Shown piece by piece: positions 1 through 8,539 of a stretch of DNA of 52,677 bases. The first letter of the stretch is position 1, and every line of letters begins with the position of its first letter. The position numbers and the translations under genes are program-made. The notes under the pieces were generated by a model. The model did not search any database. It was given only the letters and a program-made list of their open reading frames with translations, and was not told where the DNA came from. This stretch comes from Pseudomonadota bacterium (GTDB lineage Bacteria; Pseudomonadota; Alphaproteobacteria; Rhodobacterales; Rhodobacteraceae): contig JAJZVD010000022.1 in assembly GCA_021845805.1 (NCBI GenBank), forward strand, positions 1-52,677, written 5' to 3'.

Positions 1-33
1 CGGGCGGCGGTGGAGGCAAGCCGGCTGGTGTGA
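1..33 (+). CDS. possible 3' end of an upstream gene
   Basis: Frame 1 is open from the window edge and stops at a TGA at 31-33, giving a ten-residue tail. It could be the end of a gene starting before the window. The stretch is too short for any family to be recognised, and a chance open frame is just as possible. Confidence 0.2.
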   Translation, partial: RAAVEASRLV

Positions 34-239
34 GGGGGGGGACCGGTGCGCGCCGCGCCCGCGCCCCGACACCACCCGTAGGGTGCGCATTCATGGCGCA
101 CCACCTTTCCGCGGGAAGATGACAGAATGGTGCATACCGGCGGCCGCTGTAGCCCCCCTCCCCCTCCACTTTAGCCAAGACGTAACCTTTCCCTCGCACT
201 ATGCCTTCGCGTGACCGATTCCGGCACGGGAAGCACAGA
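34..239. other. leader region upstream of the decarboxylase operon
   Basis: This gap of about 200 bases holds no convincing gene. It contains a 7-bp inverted repeat, GGTGCGC (82-88) and GCGCACC (96-102), separated by ATTCATG, and G- and C-rich runs near 36-43 and 155-170. I see no clear -35/-10 pair, so the promoter of the downstream operon is not located. Confidence 0.4.
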
Positions 240-1667
240 ATGGCTGATACTACCACCACGCTCGATCCGGCGGACTGGGGTGATCTGCGGGCGCAGGCGC
301 ACCGGATGCTGGATGACATGCTCGACCATCTGGAGCATCGCCGCGACCTGCCGCTGTGGCAGGCAGCCCCCGCCGGGGCGCGGGCGGCGTTCCGGGCCGG
401 GCTGCCGCGGGCGGGCGGGCCGCTGGCCGAGGCTTACGGGGTGTTCCGCGACAGCGTGCTGCCCTATGGCGCGGGCAACACGCATCCGGGCTTCATGGGC
501 TGGGTGCAGGGCGGCGGCACGGCGGTGGGGATGCTGGCCGAGATGCTGGCCGCCGGCTTCAACGCCAATTGCGGCGGGCGCGACCACATGGCCCATGCGG
601 TGGAACGCCAGATCACCGCCTGGATGGCCGAGCTTTACGGCTTTCCCGCCACGGCGGACGGGCTGTTCCTGACCGGGGCGAGCCAGGCGAATTTCCTGGC
701 AGTGCTGATCGCGCGGGTGCGCGCGCTTGGCCCTGCGGTGCGGCAGGCGGGGACGGGCGGCGCGCGGCTGGTGGCCTATGCCTCGGCCGAGGTGCATGGC
801 TGTGTGCCGCGCGCGATGGAGATGGCGGGGATCGGGTCGGACGCGCTGAGGCTGATCCCGGTCGACGCCGCGGGCCGGGTCGATGTGGCGGCGATGGCCG
901 AACGGATCGCGGCCGACCGCGCGGCGGGGGCGCGGCCGTTCCTGATCGTGGGCACCGCGGGCACGGTGAACACCGGCGCGGTGGACGATCTGGACGCGCT
1001 GGCCGATCTGGCCGCAGCGGCGGGGGTGCATTTCCATGTGGATGCCGCGCTGGGCGGCTTTGCCCGTCTGGTGCCGGACCTTGCGCCGCGGCTGGCGGGG
1101 ATCGCGCGGGCCGACAGCCTGGCCTTCGATTTCCACAAGTGGATGCAGGTGCCCTATGACGCGGGCTTCCTTCTGTGCCGCGACGGCGCCTGGCAGCGCG
1201 AGACCTTCGCCGCCGACACGGCCTATCTCAGCCGCGCCGAAACCGGGCTGGCCGGGGGCGACTGGTGGCCTTGCGACGTGGGGCCGGACCTGTCTCGGGG
1301 GTTCCGCGCGCTGAAGACGTGGTTCACGCTGACGACCTACGGGCTGGACCGGCTGGGCAGGATGATCGGGCAGACCTGCGCGCTGGCCGCCCGGCTGGCC
1401 GCGCGGGTTGCGGCAGAGCCGCGGCTGGCGCTGGCCGCGCCGGTCGGGCTGAACGTCGTCTGCTTCCGCCCCGCGCGCGATGCGGATGGCACGCTCAGCG
1501 CCCGGATCGTCGAGGCGTTGCATGCCGAAGGGGCGCTGGCCCCCTCGGTCACCCGGCTGGACGGGCGCCTGGCGATCCGCGCGGCCATCGTGAACCACCG
1601 GACCACGGCGGCCGACATCGACCGGCTGGTCGCGGATGTGCTGCGACTGGAGGGCGCGCTTGGCTGA
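240..1667 (+). CDS. pyridoxal-phosphate-dependent amino acid decarboxylase (group II, aromatic-type)
   Basis: 475 aa. A PLP fold type I decarboxylase of the aromatic L-amino-acid/glutamate decarboxylase superfamily; family members release CO2 from an amino acid to give an amine. The PLP-binding lysine is K300 in FDFHKWMQVPYD, and the cofactor-clamping HVDAALGG segment lies about 25 residues before it. Near the N-terminus the motif NTHPGFMGWVQGGG is typical of the family. There is no signal peptide, so it is cytoplasmic. The ATG at 240 is preferred because homologues normally begin near the TTLDPADW segment; an in-frame ATG at 201 would add 13 atypical residues. It is the first gene of a five-gene plus-strand run and overlaps the next gene. 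The substrate cannot be deduced; tyrosine, tryptophan, dopa and 2,4-diaminobutyrate are all possible for the family. Confidence 0.85.
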   Translation: MADTTTTLDPADWGDLRAQAHRMLDDMLDHLEHRRDLPLWQAAPAGARAAFRAGLPRAGGPLAEAYGVFRDSVLPYGAGNTHPGFMGWVQGGGTAVGMLAEMLAAGFNANCGGRDHMAHAVERQITAWMAELYGFPATADGLFLTGASQANFLAVLIARVRALGPAVRQAGTGGARLVAYASAEVHGCVPRAMEMAGIGSDALRLIPVDAAGRVDVAAMAERIAADRAAGARPFLIVGTAGTVNTGAVDDLDALADLAAAAGVHFHVDAALGGFARLVPDLAPRLAGIARADSLAFDFHKWMQVPYDAGFLLCRDGAWQRETFAADTAYLSRAETGLAGGDWWPCDVGPDLSRGFRALKTWFTLTTYGLDRLGRMIGQTCALAARLAARVAAEPRLALAAPVGLNVVCFRPARDADGTLSARIVEALHAEGALAPSVTRLDGRLAIRAAIVNHRTTAADIDRLVADVLRLEGALG

Positions 1668-2925
1668 CGCCACCCCCGCCCCCGACCGTATCGCCGGGCT
1701 GGCCGCGCAGGCCCGCCACGCCTATGGCGGCGGCGATCTGCAGGCGGTGGCGGCGGCGCTGATCGCCCGGCTGGAACGCGACGGGCAGGATGCGGCGGCG
1801 ATGCTGGATCTGGCCTACCTCTTCCACGCCCGCGGCCAGTCCGAGGCGGGCGCCGCGCTGATGGACGAGGCGCTGCGGCTGCGGCACGACTATCGCATCG
1901 TGCTGGGCCGGGGCACCGGCCCGCGGGTGCTGGCGCTGGTGGCGCCGGGCGACCTGATGGCGAACACGCCGCTCGACTTTCTGCTGGCGGGGTCGGATGC
2001 GGTGCTGCACCTGCATTTCGTGACGCCCGACGACCCGCTGACGGACCTGCCGCCGCATGACGTGGCGATGCTGGCGATCGGCGAGGCGCCGGACCGCCGC
2101 GCCCTGCTCAGGTCGCTGGCGCCGCGGCTTGCCGCCTGGCCGCGGCCGGTGGTGAACGCCGCCGCCGACCGCATCGCCGGGCTGACGCGCGACGGGGTGG
2201 CGCGGCGGCTTCAGGGGGTGCCCGGACTGGTCTGCCCGCCCACCTTGCGGCTGACCCGCGCCGGGCTGGCACCCCTGCTGCTGGGCGCGGGCCCTGAAAC
2301 GCTGCACCCGGGCCTGGACTGGCCGCTGATCCTGCGGCCCGAGGGCAGCCACGCGGGCGCCGGGATGGAACGGGTGGGCGATGCGCTGCACCTGGCCGAC
2401 CTTCTGGCCGAGACCGGGACAGAGCGGTTCTACCTGACCCGCTTTGTCGACTATCGCGGCGCGAACGGGCTTTTTGCCAAGGCGCGCGTGGTGCTGATCG
2501 ACGGCCGGCCCTACCCGGTGCATCTGGCGCTGTCGCAAGACTGGATCGTGCATTACCTCTCGGCCGACATGGACACCCACGCCGACCGCCGCGCAGCCGA
2601 GGCGGCCTGGATCGCGGGCTTTGCCGATGGCTTTGCCCGCCGCCATGCCGCGGCGCTGGCCGCGCTGGCCGACCGGATCGGGCTGGATTACGTCGGCCTC
2701 GATTGCGCGGAACTGCCCGACGGGCGGCTGCTGGTCTTCGAGGTGGACGTGGCGCTGATCGTGCATGACATGGATGACGCCGCGCGCTTTCCGGCAAAAC
2801 CCCCGGCGATGCGCCAGCTTTTTGCCGCGTTTCAGGCCCTGCTGGCCGCGAAAGCCGCGGGTTTTCCCTGCCGGCGCGGCCAATTGCCACACAAAAGCCC
2901 AGAATCGCACTACACTCCGCCCTGA
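1660..2925 (+). CDS. TPR-like / ATP-grasp-like protein
   Basis: 421 aa from a TTG start that overlaps the end of the decarboxylase gene. The TTG is chosen because a GGAGG at 1649-1653 lies 6 bases before it; the in-frame ATG at 1636 has no ribosome site. Residues of about 1-80 are helical and TPR-like (DLAYLFHARGQSEAGAALMDEA). The C-terminal half resembles ATP-grasp ligases: a WPLILRPEGSHAG nucleotide-lid segment, FYLTRFVDYR, and a terminal acidic LLVFEVDVALIVHDMD that would carry the metal-binding residues. ATP-grasp enzymes join a carboxylate to an amine, so the neighbouring amine-forming decarboxylase is a suggestive partner. That link is inference, and no substrate is known. The final segment lacks the usual ExN pair (it reads EVD), which leaves activity uncertain. 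Confidence 0.6.
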   Translation: MADATPAPDRIAGLAAQARHAYGGGDLQAVAAALIARLERDGQDAAAMLDLAYLFHARGQSEAGAALMDEALRLRHDYRIVLGRGTGPRVLALVAPGDLMANTPLDFLLAGSDAVLHLHFVTPDDPLTDLPPHDVAMLAIGEAPDRRALLRSLAPRLAAWPRPVVNAAADRIAGLTRDGVARRLQGVPGLVCPPTLRLTRAGLAPLLLGAGPETLHPGLDWPLILRPEGSHAGAGMERVGDALHLADLLAETGTERFYLTRFVDYRGANGLFAKARVVLIDGRPYPVHLALSQDWIVHYLSADMDTHADRRAAEAAWIAGFADGFARRHAAALAALADRIGLDYVGLDCAELPDGRLLVFEVDVALIVHDMDDAARFPAKPPAMRQLFAAFQALLAAKAAGFPCRRGQLPHKSPESHYTPP

Positions 2926-2965
2926 GGTACGAGGCACGTCGCAGGAAGAACGGGAGAAACCTCCG

Positions 2966-4879
2966 GTGAATGCGCATGCTGACACAGAGCAGTTCCCCCC
3001 GCAGCCTCCGCCGCAGGCGGTGCCGCGGACCCCGGTCGGCGGGATGCGCACGTTCTGGGGGCTGCTGACCGCCTTCTGGCGCTCGCCCCAGCGCAGGCTT
3101 GCCTGGGCGCTGGCGATTGCCATCGCGGTGCTGAGCTGGTTCATCAGCAAGGTCGGCATCTGGATCGCGGAATCGGCGGGTGCCTTCGAAAGCGCGAAGG
3201 CCAGCTACCAGACGCCCGGCAACCTTGACCCGATGGGCCGCTTCAGCGCGGCGGCGGTGGTTCTGGTGGCCATGATCACTCTGAGCGTGGCCACGGTGGC
3301 GGTGCGCCACTACATCGCCCAGACCCTGCAACGGAAGTGGCGCGCCTGGCTGAACGACCGGTTCACCGCGGCGACGCTGGCCGAGGGCAACACGATCCTG
3401 AAGATCCAGACCAACCCCCGGCTCGACAGCCTGGACCAGCGCCAGCAGGAATGCCTCAAGACGCTGACGGGCAACGCGATCGGGCTGGCAATGGGGGTGC
3501 TGACCGTCGCGACCGGCGCCTGGGAGGTGTCGTGGAAGCTGTGGGAGATCTCGCGCCCGGTCAAGCAGTTGCCCGACCTGGGCGGGGCGGGCAGCTTTGC
3601 GCTGACGCTGGGGGCCATCGTGCCCTTCGCGGTGCTCTGCACCTGGGGCTTCACCCGCATCGGCAACGTGATGCGCGGGGTGAACAGGACCTTCATGGAG
3701 GCCGAGGGCGCCTTCCGCAGCGAGTTGAACACCATGTTCCGCCGCGCGGGTCAGATCACCGCCGCGGCGGGCGAACGGGTGCAGGCCAAGGTGAACCGCG
3801 CGCTTTACGGAGAAATCGACCGGGTCTGGCACCGCAGCAACCTGTTGCAGGCAGGCTTTCTGGGGCTGCATGATTTCTACACGCTGGTGTCGTTCCAGAT
3901 CCTCGCCTCGGTGCTGGCGCTGCCCGCCTATGCGCAGGGCGCGATCGATTTCCAGACCTATGTCACCACCGCCGCGCTGGTGGGGCAGTTGACCAACGGC
4001 TTTTCCTGGCTGATCGACGTGACGCCCGCGCTGGCCGCGCTGAAGGCCGATGCCGAACGGGTGACCGAATATGCCACCGAGATCGAGAAGGTGCAGGACA
4101 CCCGCGCCTATTTCGCGGCGACCGGGGTGCATGAGTTCCACTACCGCTTTCACCCGGCCGACCAGGGCATCCGGGTGCGCGGGCTGGAACTGATGCACGA
4201 AGGCCACCTGGCCAAGCCCTTCCTGCGCGCGCCCGAGGATCTGCACTTCCCCGCGGGGTCCTGGACCGCGCTGATCGGCACCTCGGGCGGGGGCAAGACC
4301 TCGTTCCTGAACGCGCTGATGGGCCAGCAGGATTACGGCCGCGCCGAGGTGACGCTGCCCGCCGGGCGCAAGCCCTTCTATGCCGCGCAGGCGATGCGCA
4401 CCCCCGAGACCACGCTGAAGCAGCTTGTGGCGGGCTCCGAGGACGAGGACGACTTTTCCGATGCGGACATCGCCGCGGTGCTGGCCGAAACCGGCCTGGG
4501 ATTTCCCGATTTCCTGCGCTGCCTGCACGAACGGACCTGCCACGGCCGCCCCTGGGACAGGGCGCTGTCCGGCGGCCAGAAGAAGCGGCTGATCCTGGCG
4601 CAACTGCTGCTGCACCGGCCCGAAGTGGCGCTGCTGGACGAGGTGACGGCGGGGCTCGACCCCCATGCCCAGGCCGAGTTCTACGAGGTGCTGCGGCGCA
4701 ACTGCCCGCAGACCACGGTGATCAGTTCCATTCACAACCGGGCGATGCCCTTCCTGTCGTCCGGCGCGCCCGTCTATGACTGGGTGGCCGAAATCGACGA
4801 CGGCACCATCACGCTGCGCCGCTTCCGCGGCGGGGGGCGGCTGCATCTTGCGCCCTCGGCGGCCGATGCGCCGCAATGA
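2966..4879 (+). CDS. SbmA/YddA-type ABC transporter, fused permease and ATPase
   Basis: 637 aa. A half-transporter with an N-terminal membrane domain (about residues 30-370; clear hydrophobic segments at about 38-60, 92-112 and 165-240) and a C-terminal ATPase. Walker A GTSGGGKT starts at G438, the signature LSGGQKKR at L534, and Walker B LLDEVTAGLD has D558 and catalytic E559, so the ATPase looks intact. The membrane domain has the RKWRAWLNDRF segment typical of the YddA/peroxisomal-ABC (ABC_membrane_2) family. The GTG start at 2966 has GGGAG 9 bases upstream; no better ATG is near. The N-terminus carries a proline-rich cytoplasmic tail. It follows the ATP-grasp gene by 40 bases. Cargo and direction are unknown; family members move peptides, acyl-CoAs or cobalamin. 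Confidence 0.8.
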   Translation: MNAHADTEQFPPQPPPQAVPRTPVGGMRTFWGLLTAFWRSPQRRLAWALAIAIAVLSWFISKVGIWIAESAGAFESAKASYQTPGNLDPMGRFSAAAVVLVAMITLSVATVAVRHYIAQTLQRKWRAWLNDRFTAATLAEGNTILKIQTNPRLDSLDQRQQECLKTLTGNAIGLAMGVLTVATGAWEVSWKLWEISRPVKQLPDLGGAGSFALTLGAIVPFAVLCTWGFTRIGNVMRGVNRTFMEAEGAFRSELNTMFRRAGQITAAAGERVQAKVNRALYGEIDRVWHRSNLLQAGFLGLHDFYTLVSFQILASVLALPAYAQGAIDFQTYVTTAALVGQLTNGFSWLIDVTPALAALKADAERVTEYATEIEKVQDTRAYFAATGVHEFHYRFHPADQGIRVRGLELMHEGHLAKPFLRAPEDLHFPAGSWTALIGTSGGGKTSFLNALMGQQDYGRAEVTLPAGRKPFYAAQAMRTPETTLKQLVAGSEDEDDFSDADIAAVLAETGLGFPDFLRCLHERTCHGRPWDRALSGGQKKRLILAQLLLHRPEVALLDEVTAGLDPHAQAEFYEVLRRNCPQTTVISSIHNRAMPFLSSGAPVYDWVAEIDDGTITLRRFRGGGRLHLAPSAADAPQ

Positions 4880-4934
4880 CCTGCCCCACCGACTTGCCCA
4901 CCAACTTGCCCACCGACCTGCCCCACCGACTTGC
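4880..4934 (+). repeat. short tandem repeat, 12-13 bp unit
   Basis: The spacer between the ABC gene and the GH3 gene is made of about four and a half copies of a 12-13 bp unit close to CTTGCCCACCGA, alternating with CCTGCCCCACCGA. It ends just before the GH3 ribosome-binding site (GGAG at 4941-4944). Unit counts in such arrays can vary by slippage, which would change the gene spacing. Confidence 0.75.
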
Positions 4935-4951
4935 CACGCCGGAGCCCTTGC

Positions 4952-7306
4952 ATGACCCAGATGGACCCATTCCTGAACGCGCTGCTGGCGCGGATGACGC
5001 TGAAGGAAAAGGTGGGCCAGCTGAACTACCCCTCAGGCGCGGGGGTTGACACCACCGGCGTGGGCGAGGCGGTGGACGTGCCGGTGATGGTCGAACGCGG
5101 CGAGCTTTGCGGGATCTCCTGGGGCGCCTCGGTGGGCGAGCGGCGCGCGTTGCAGAAGCTGGCGGTGGAACAGGGCCCGAACGGCATCCCGCTTTTCTTC
5201 GGCAAGGATTGCATCCAGCGCTACCGGACCGGCGGGCCGATCCCGCTGGCGCTGTCCTGTTCCTGGGATCTCGACCTGATCGGCCGCATCAACGCGATGT
5301 GCGCCCGCGAGGCGCGGGCCGATGGCATCAACCTGAACTGGGCGCCGATGCTCGACATCTGCCATGACGCCCGCTGGGGCCGGATCGCGGAAGGCAACGG
5401 CGAGTTTCCCTTTCTGGGCGCCCGGATCGCGGAAACCATCGTGCGGGCCTATCAGGGCGCCGATGGTGACATGGCGCGGCCCGACCGGTTCATGGCCACG
5501 CTGAAGCATTTCATGGGCTATGGCCTTGCCCGGGCGGGGCGCGATTACGCGGGGGTCGAGGCCTCGGCCGCAACGCTGGCGCGGATCATGGAGCCGTTCC
5601 GCGCAGGCGTGGCCGCGGGGGCGGGCGCGATCATGGTCGCCTTCAACACGATCAACGACATCCCCGCCACCGCCCATCCGGGCCTCTTGCAGGATGTGCT
5701 GCGCGGGCAGCTTGGGTTCGACGGGATCATCGTCACCGACTTCACCGCCATCGACCCCGAGCTTGTCCACCACGGCATCGCCGCCAATGGGCGCGAGGCG
5801 GCCTATCTGGCCTTCAAGGCCGGGGTGAATGTGGATCTGGTCAGCCAGGCCTTCCTGAAATACCTGCCGGGCCTGGTGGCCGAAGGGGCCGAGGCGCCCG
5901 ACCGGTTCCACCAGCGCTGGGGCGCCTACCGCTTCGGCCCGGTGACCGAGGCCGAGATCACCGCCCGCGCGCGACAGGTGCTGGTGGCGAAATGGCGGCT
6001 GGGGCTGTTCGCCGACCCCTATATCGGGATGGACGAGGGGCTGCGCAACCGCGTGACCTATACCCGCGAAAACGTGGCCCTTGTCCGCGAGGCGGCGGCC
6101 AAGTCTCTGGTTCTGCTGAAGAACACCGGCATACTGCCGCTGGCCCCCAAGGGCACTCTGGCGGTGATCGGCCCGCTGGCGCAGGACCGCATCGACATGC
6201 AGGGCACCTGGGCCATCGATGTCGCGCCCGACCATTCCGTGACGGTGCTGGAAGGGATCGCCGCCGCGGCGCCGGGGGCGCGCGTGCTGCATGCCAAGGG
6301 CTGCAACATCGTGAACGACACGTCCGAGGCGGCGCGACTGAACATGCACAACGCCGACCTGCCATCCGTGGTGATCGGGCCCGACAGCCCCGCCGCGCTG
6401 CTGGCCGGGGCCGAGGCCGCCGCGCGGGCGGCCGATACGATCATTCTGGTGCTGGGCGAGGCCAAGGAGCACGCGGGCGAATCCTCGACCCGGGCCGACA
6501 TCACCCTGCCCGGCGACCAGCCCGCGCTGGTGCGCGCCATCGCCGCCATCGCGCGGGCGCAGCGCAAGCCGTTGATCCTGCTGGCAATCGCCGGGCGCCC
6601 GCTGGCGCTTGGCGACGAGGCGGCGCTGGTCGACGCGCTGATCTGGACGGGCCATCCGGGCAACGAAGGCGGACACGGCATCGCCGATGTGCTTTTCGGC
6701 AAGGTCGCGCCCAGCGGGCGGCTCAGCCTGCCGCTGCCGCGCAACGTGGGCCAGTTGCCCTACCGCACCGAGGATCTGCCCACCGGGCGGCCGATCTGGG
6801 GGCTGGGGGTGGATGTGGCGGGCGATACCGAGGTTGACGCCACGGGCCGCCATGTGTTCCGCAAGTTCACCACCGCCTGCATCCTGGAGGGGCCGCACAC
6901 CCCGCTGTTCCCGGCGGGGTTCGGGCTGGGCTACACCCGCTTTGCCTATGGCGCCCCCCGCGTCAGCGCGACGGCGCTGACCGAGGCCGACACCCTGACG
7001 CTGTCGGTCAGCGTGACCAACACCGGGCCGCGGGCGGGCACCGAGGTGGTGCAGCTTTACCTGCGCGACGTGGCGGGGCAGACCTCGCGCCCCATGCGCC
7101 AACTGATCGGCTTTGCCCGGCTGGAGCTTGCGCCGGGCGAGGCGCGCGACGCGACCTTCCACGTCACCCCAGACGATCTGCGCTATCCGGTGGGCGAGAC
7201 GCTGGCCAGTGTCACCCACGACTGGGAGCCGGGCGACTTCGACCTGCTGGTGGGCCCCGACGCCGAGGATCTGCAAGCGGTCCGCGTGACCTGGGCGCGG
7301 GCCTGA
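4952..7306 (+). CDS. glycoside hydrolase family 3 beta-glucosidase
   Basis: 784 aa, full length for a GH3 enzyme with (alpha/beta)8 barrel, alpha/beta sandwich and C-terminal FnIII-like domain. The nucleophile aspartate is D263 in GIIVTDFTAIDPE, where most family members have SDW. KHFMGYG and the NWAPMLDI motif are typical of the barrel; the C-terminal GTEVVQLYLRD is typical of the FnIII-like domain. No signal peptide is present, so it should act in the cytoplasm. The ATG at 4952 has GGAG 7 bases upstream. The next gene, a GH144-like glucanase, starts 3 bases after this stop. A GH3 enzyme beside a GH144 endo-beta-1,2-glucanase is known in Bacteroides for breakdown of beta-1,2-glucan to sophorose and glucose, so that substrate is the leading guess. 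Confidence 0.9.
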   Translation: MTQMDPFLNALLARMTLKEKVGQLNYPSGAGVDTTGVGEAVDVPVMVERGELCGISWGASVGERRALQKLAVEQGPNGIPLFFGKDCIQRYRTGGPIPLALSCSWDLDLIGRINAMCAREARADGINLNWAPMLDICHDARWGRIAEGNGEFPFLGARIAETIVRAYQGADGDMARPDRFMATLKHFMGYGLARAGRDYAGVEASAATLARIMEPFRAGVAAGAGAIMVAFNTINDIPATAHPGLLQDVLRGQLGFDGIIVTDFTAIDPELVHHGIAANGREAAYLAFKAGVNVDLVSQAFLKYLPGLVAEGAEAPDRFHQRWGAYRFGPVTEAEITARARQVLVAKWRLGLFADPYIGMDEGLRNRVTYTRENVALVREAAAKSLVLLKNTGILPLAPKGTLAVIGPLAQDRIDMQGTWAIDVAPDHSVTVLEGIAAAAPGARVLHAKGCNIVNDTSEAARLNMHNADLPSVVIGPDSPAALLAGAEAAARAADTIILVLGEAKEHAGESSTRADITLPGDQPALVRAIAAIARAQRKPLILLAIAGRPLALGDEAALVDALIWTGHPGNEGGHGIADVLFGKVAPSGRLSLPLPRNVGQLPYRTEDLPTGRPIWGLGVDVAGDTEVDATGRHVFRKFTTACILEGPHTPLFPAGFGLGYTRFAYGAPRVSATALTEADTLTLSVSVTNTGPRAGTEVVQLYLRDVAGQTSRPMRQLIGFARLELAPGEARDATFHVTPDDLRYPVGETLASVTHDWEPGDFDLLVGPDAEDLQAVRVTWARA

Positions 7307-7309
7307 GCG

Positions 7310-8539
7310 ATGGGCAGGCGGCTGGGTGATGACGACCTGCTTGACCTGATCCAGCGCCGGACGCTGGGCTATTTCTGGGACTTCGCGCACCCCGTCTCGG
7401 GGATGGCGCGCGAACGCTCGGCGGGCAGCTACGGCTATGACGTGCTGGAGACCGTGACGACCGGCGGCACGGGCTTTGGCCTGATGGCGCTGATCGCGGG
7501 GGCCGAGCGCGGCTTCCTGCCGCGCGCCGATGTCGCGGCGCGGATCGGCAAGGTGGTGGAGTTCCTGTTTTCCGCGCCACGGTACAAGGGTGCCTTCGCG
7601 CATTGGATGAATGGCAGCACGGGCGCCACGGTGGCCTTTTCCCCCAATGACGACGGCGGCGACATCGTCGAAACCGCCTTCCTGATGATGGGCCTGCTGG
7701 CCGCGCGGCAGTGGCTGGGCAGCGGGGTGACCGCGACGCGGATCGACACGCTCTGGCGCGGGGTCGACTGGGCGGCGTTCTGCCCGGCCCCCGACCGGAT
7801 GATGTGGCACTGGACCGAGCGTGGCGACTGGGCCGACGCGCTGCCGATCACCGGCTACCACGAGGGGCTGATCGCCTTTGTGCTGGGGCTGGCCTCGCCC
7901 AGCCATCCGATCGACCTTGCAGCCTACGAGACGGGGTGGAAGACCTCGCGCAGCTTCGAGAACGGCAAGAGCTTCTACGGCATCCGCCTGCCGCTGGGCC
8001 CCGATTATGGCGGGCCGCTGTTCTTCACCCACTACAGCTTCATGGGGCTTGACCCGCGCGGGCTGGTGGACCGGCACGCCGACTATTTCGCCCAGAACCG
8101 CGCCCATGCGCTGATCCACCACGCCTATGCGCGGGCGAACCCGCGCGCCTTCGCGGGCTACGGCCCCGCCTGGGGGCTGACCGCCTGCGACGGCGACAAG
8201 GGCTACAACGCCTTTTCCCCCACCAACGACCAGGGCGTGATCGCCCCCACCGCCGCGATTTCCTGCCTGCCCTACACGCCAGAGCCGTCGCTGGCGGCGC
8301 TGCGGCACTATCACGAGGGGCTGGGCCACCTGCTGTGGGGCGACTGGGGGATGCGCGATGCCTTCAACGAAACCGCGGGCTGGGTGGCCGAAAGCCATCT
8401 GGCGATCGACCAGGGGCCGATCGTCGTGATGGTGGAAAACGCGCGGTCTGGGCTGTTGTGGCGGCTGTTCATGTCCGCGCCCGAGATCGCCCCCGCGCTG
8501 GCGCGGATGGGGTTTTCGCGCCGGTCAGCCCTGGCCTGA
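7310..8539 (+). CDS. glucoamylase-like (PF10091 / GH144-type) glycosidase
   Basis: 409 aa, with the (alpha/alpha)6 glycoamylase-like domain spanning nearly the whole protein. Diagnostic segments are GYFWDFAHP near the start, WGLTACDG, NDQGVIAPTAAISCLPYTPE and WVAESHLAIDQGPIVVMVEN near the C-terminus. The characterised members of this fold are endo-beta-1,2-glucanases (GH144) and the C-terminal domain of cyclic beta-1,2-glucan synthase. There is no signal peptide, so it is predicted to be cytoplasmic, unlike enzymes that attack external polysaccharide. It is translationally close to the GH3 gene upstream. Its 3' end overlaps the end of the convergent ABC gene by 15 bases. Confidence 0.85.
   Translation: MGRRLGDDDLLDLIQRRTLGYFWDFAHPVSGMARERSAGSYGYDVLETVTTGGTGFGLMALIAGAERGFLPRADVAARIGKVVEFLFSAPRYKGAFAHWMNGSTGATVAFSPNDDGGDIVETAFLMMGLLAARQWLGSGVTATRIDTLWRGVDWAAFCPAPDRMMWHWTERGDWADALPITGYHEGLIAFVLGLASPSHPIDLAAYETGWKTSRSFENGKSFYGIRLPLGPDYGGPLFFTHYSFMGLDPRGLVDRHADYFAQNRAHALIHHAYARANPRAFAGYGPAWGLTACDGDKGYNAFSPTNDQGVIAPTAAISCLPYTPEPSLAALRHYHEGLGHLLWGDWGMRDAFNETAGWVAESHLAIDQGPIVVMVENARSGLLWRLFMSAPEIAPALARMGFSRRSALA

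Noticed and set aside
201-239. ATG at 201 as start of the decarboxylase
   Set aside because: It adds 13 atypical residues; the ATG at 240 fits family starts better.
1636-1659. ATG at 1636 as start of the ATP-grasp-like gene
   Set aside because: No ribosome-binding site; the TTG at 1660 has GGAGG 6 bases upstream.
5033-8398. Long minus-strand open frame opposite the GH3 and GH144-like genes
   Set aside because: Same reverse-frame artefact; no domain is recognisable, while the plus-strand proteins are clear.
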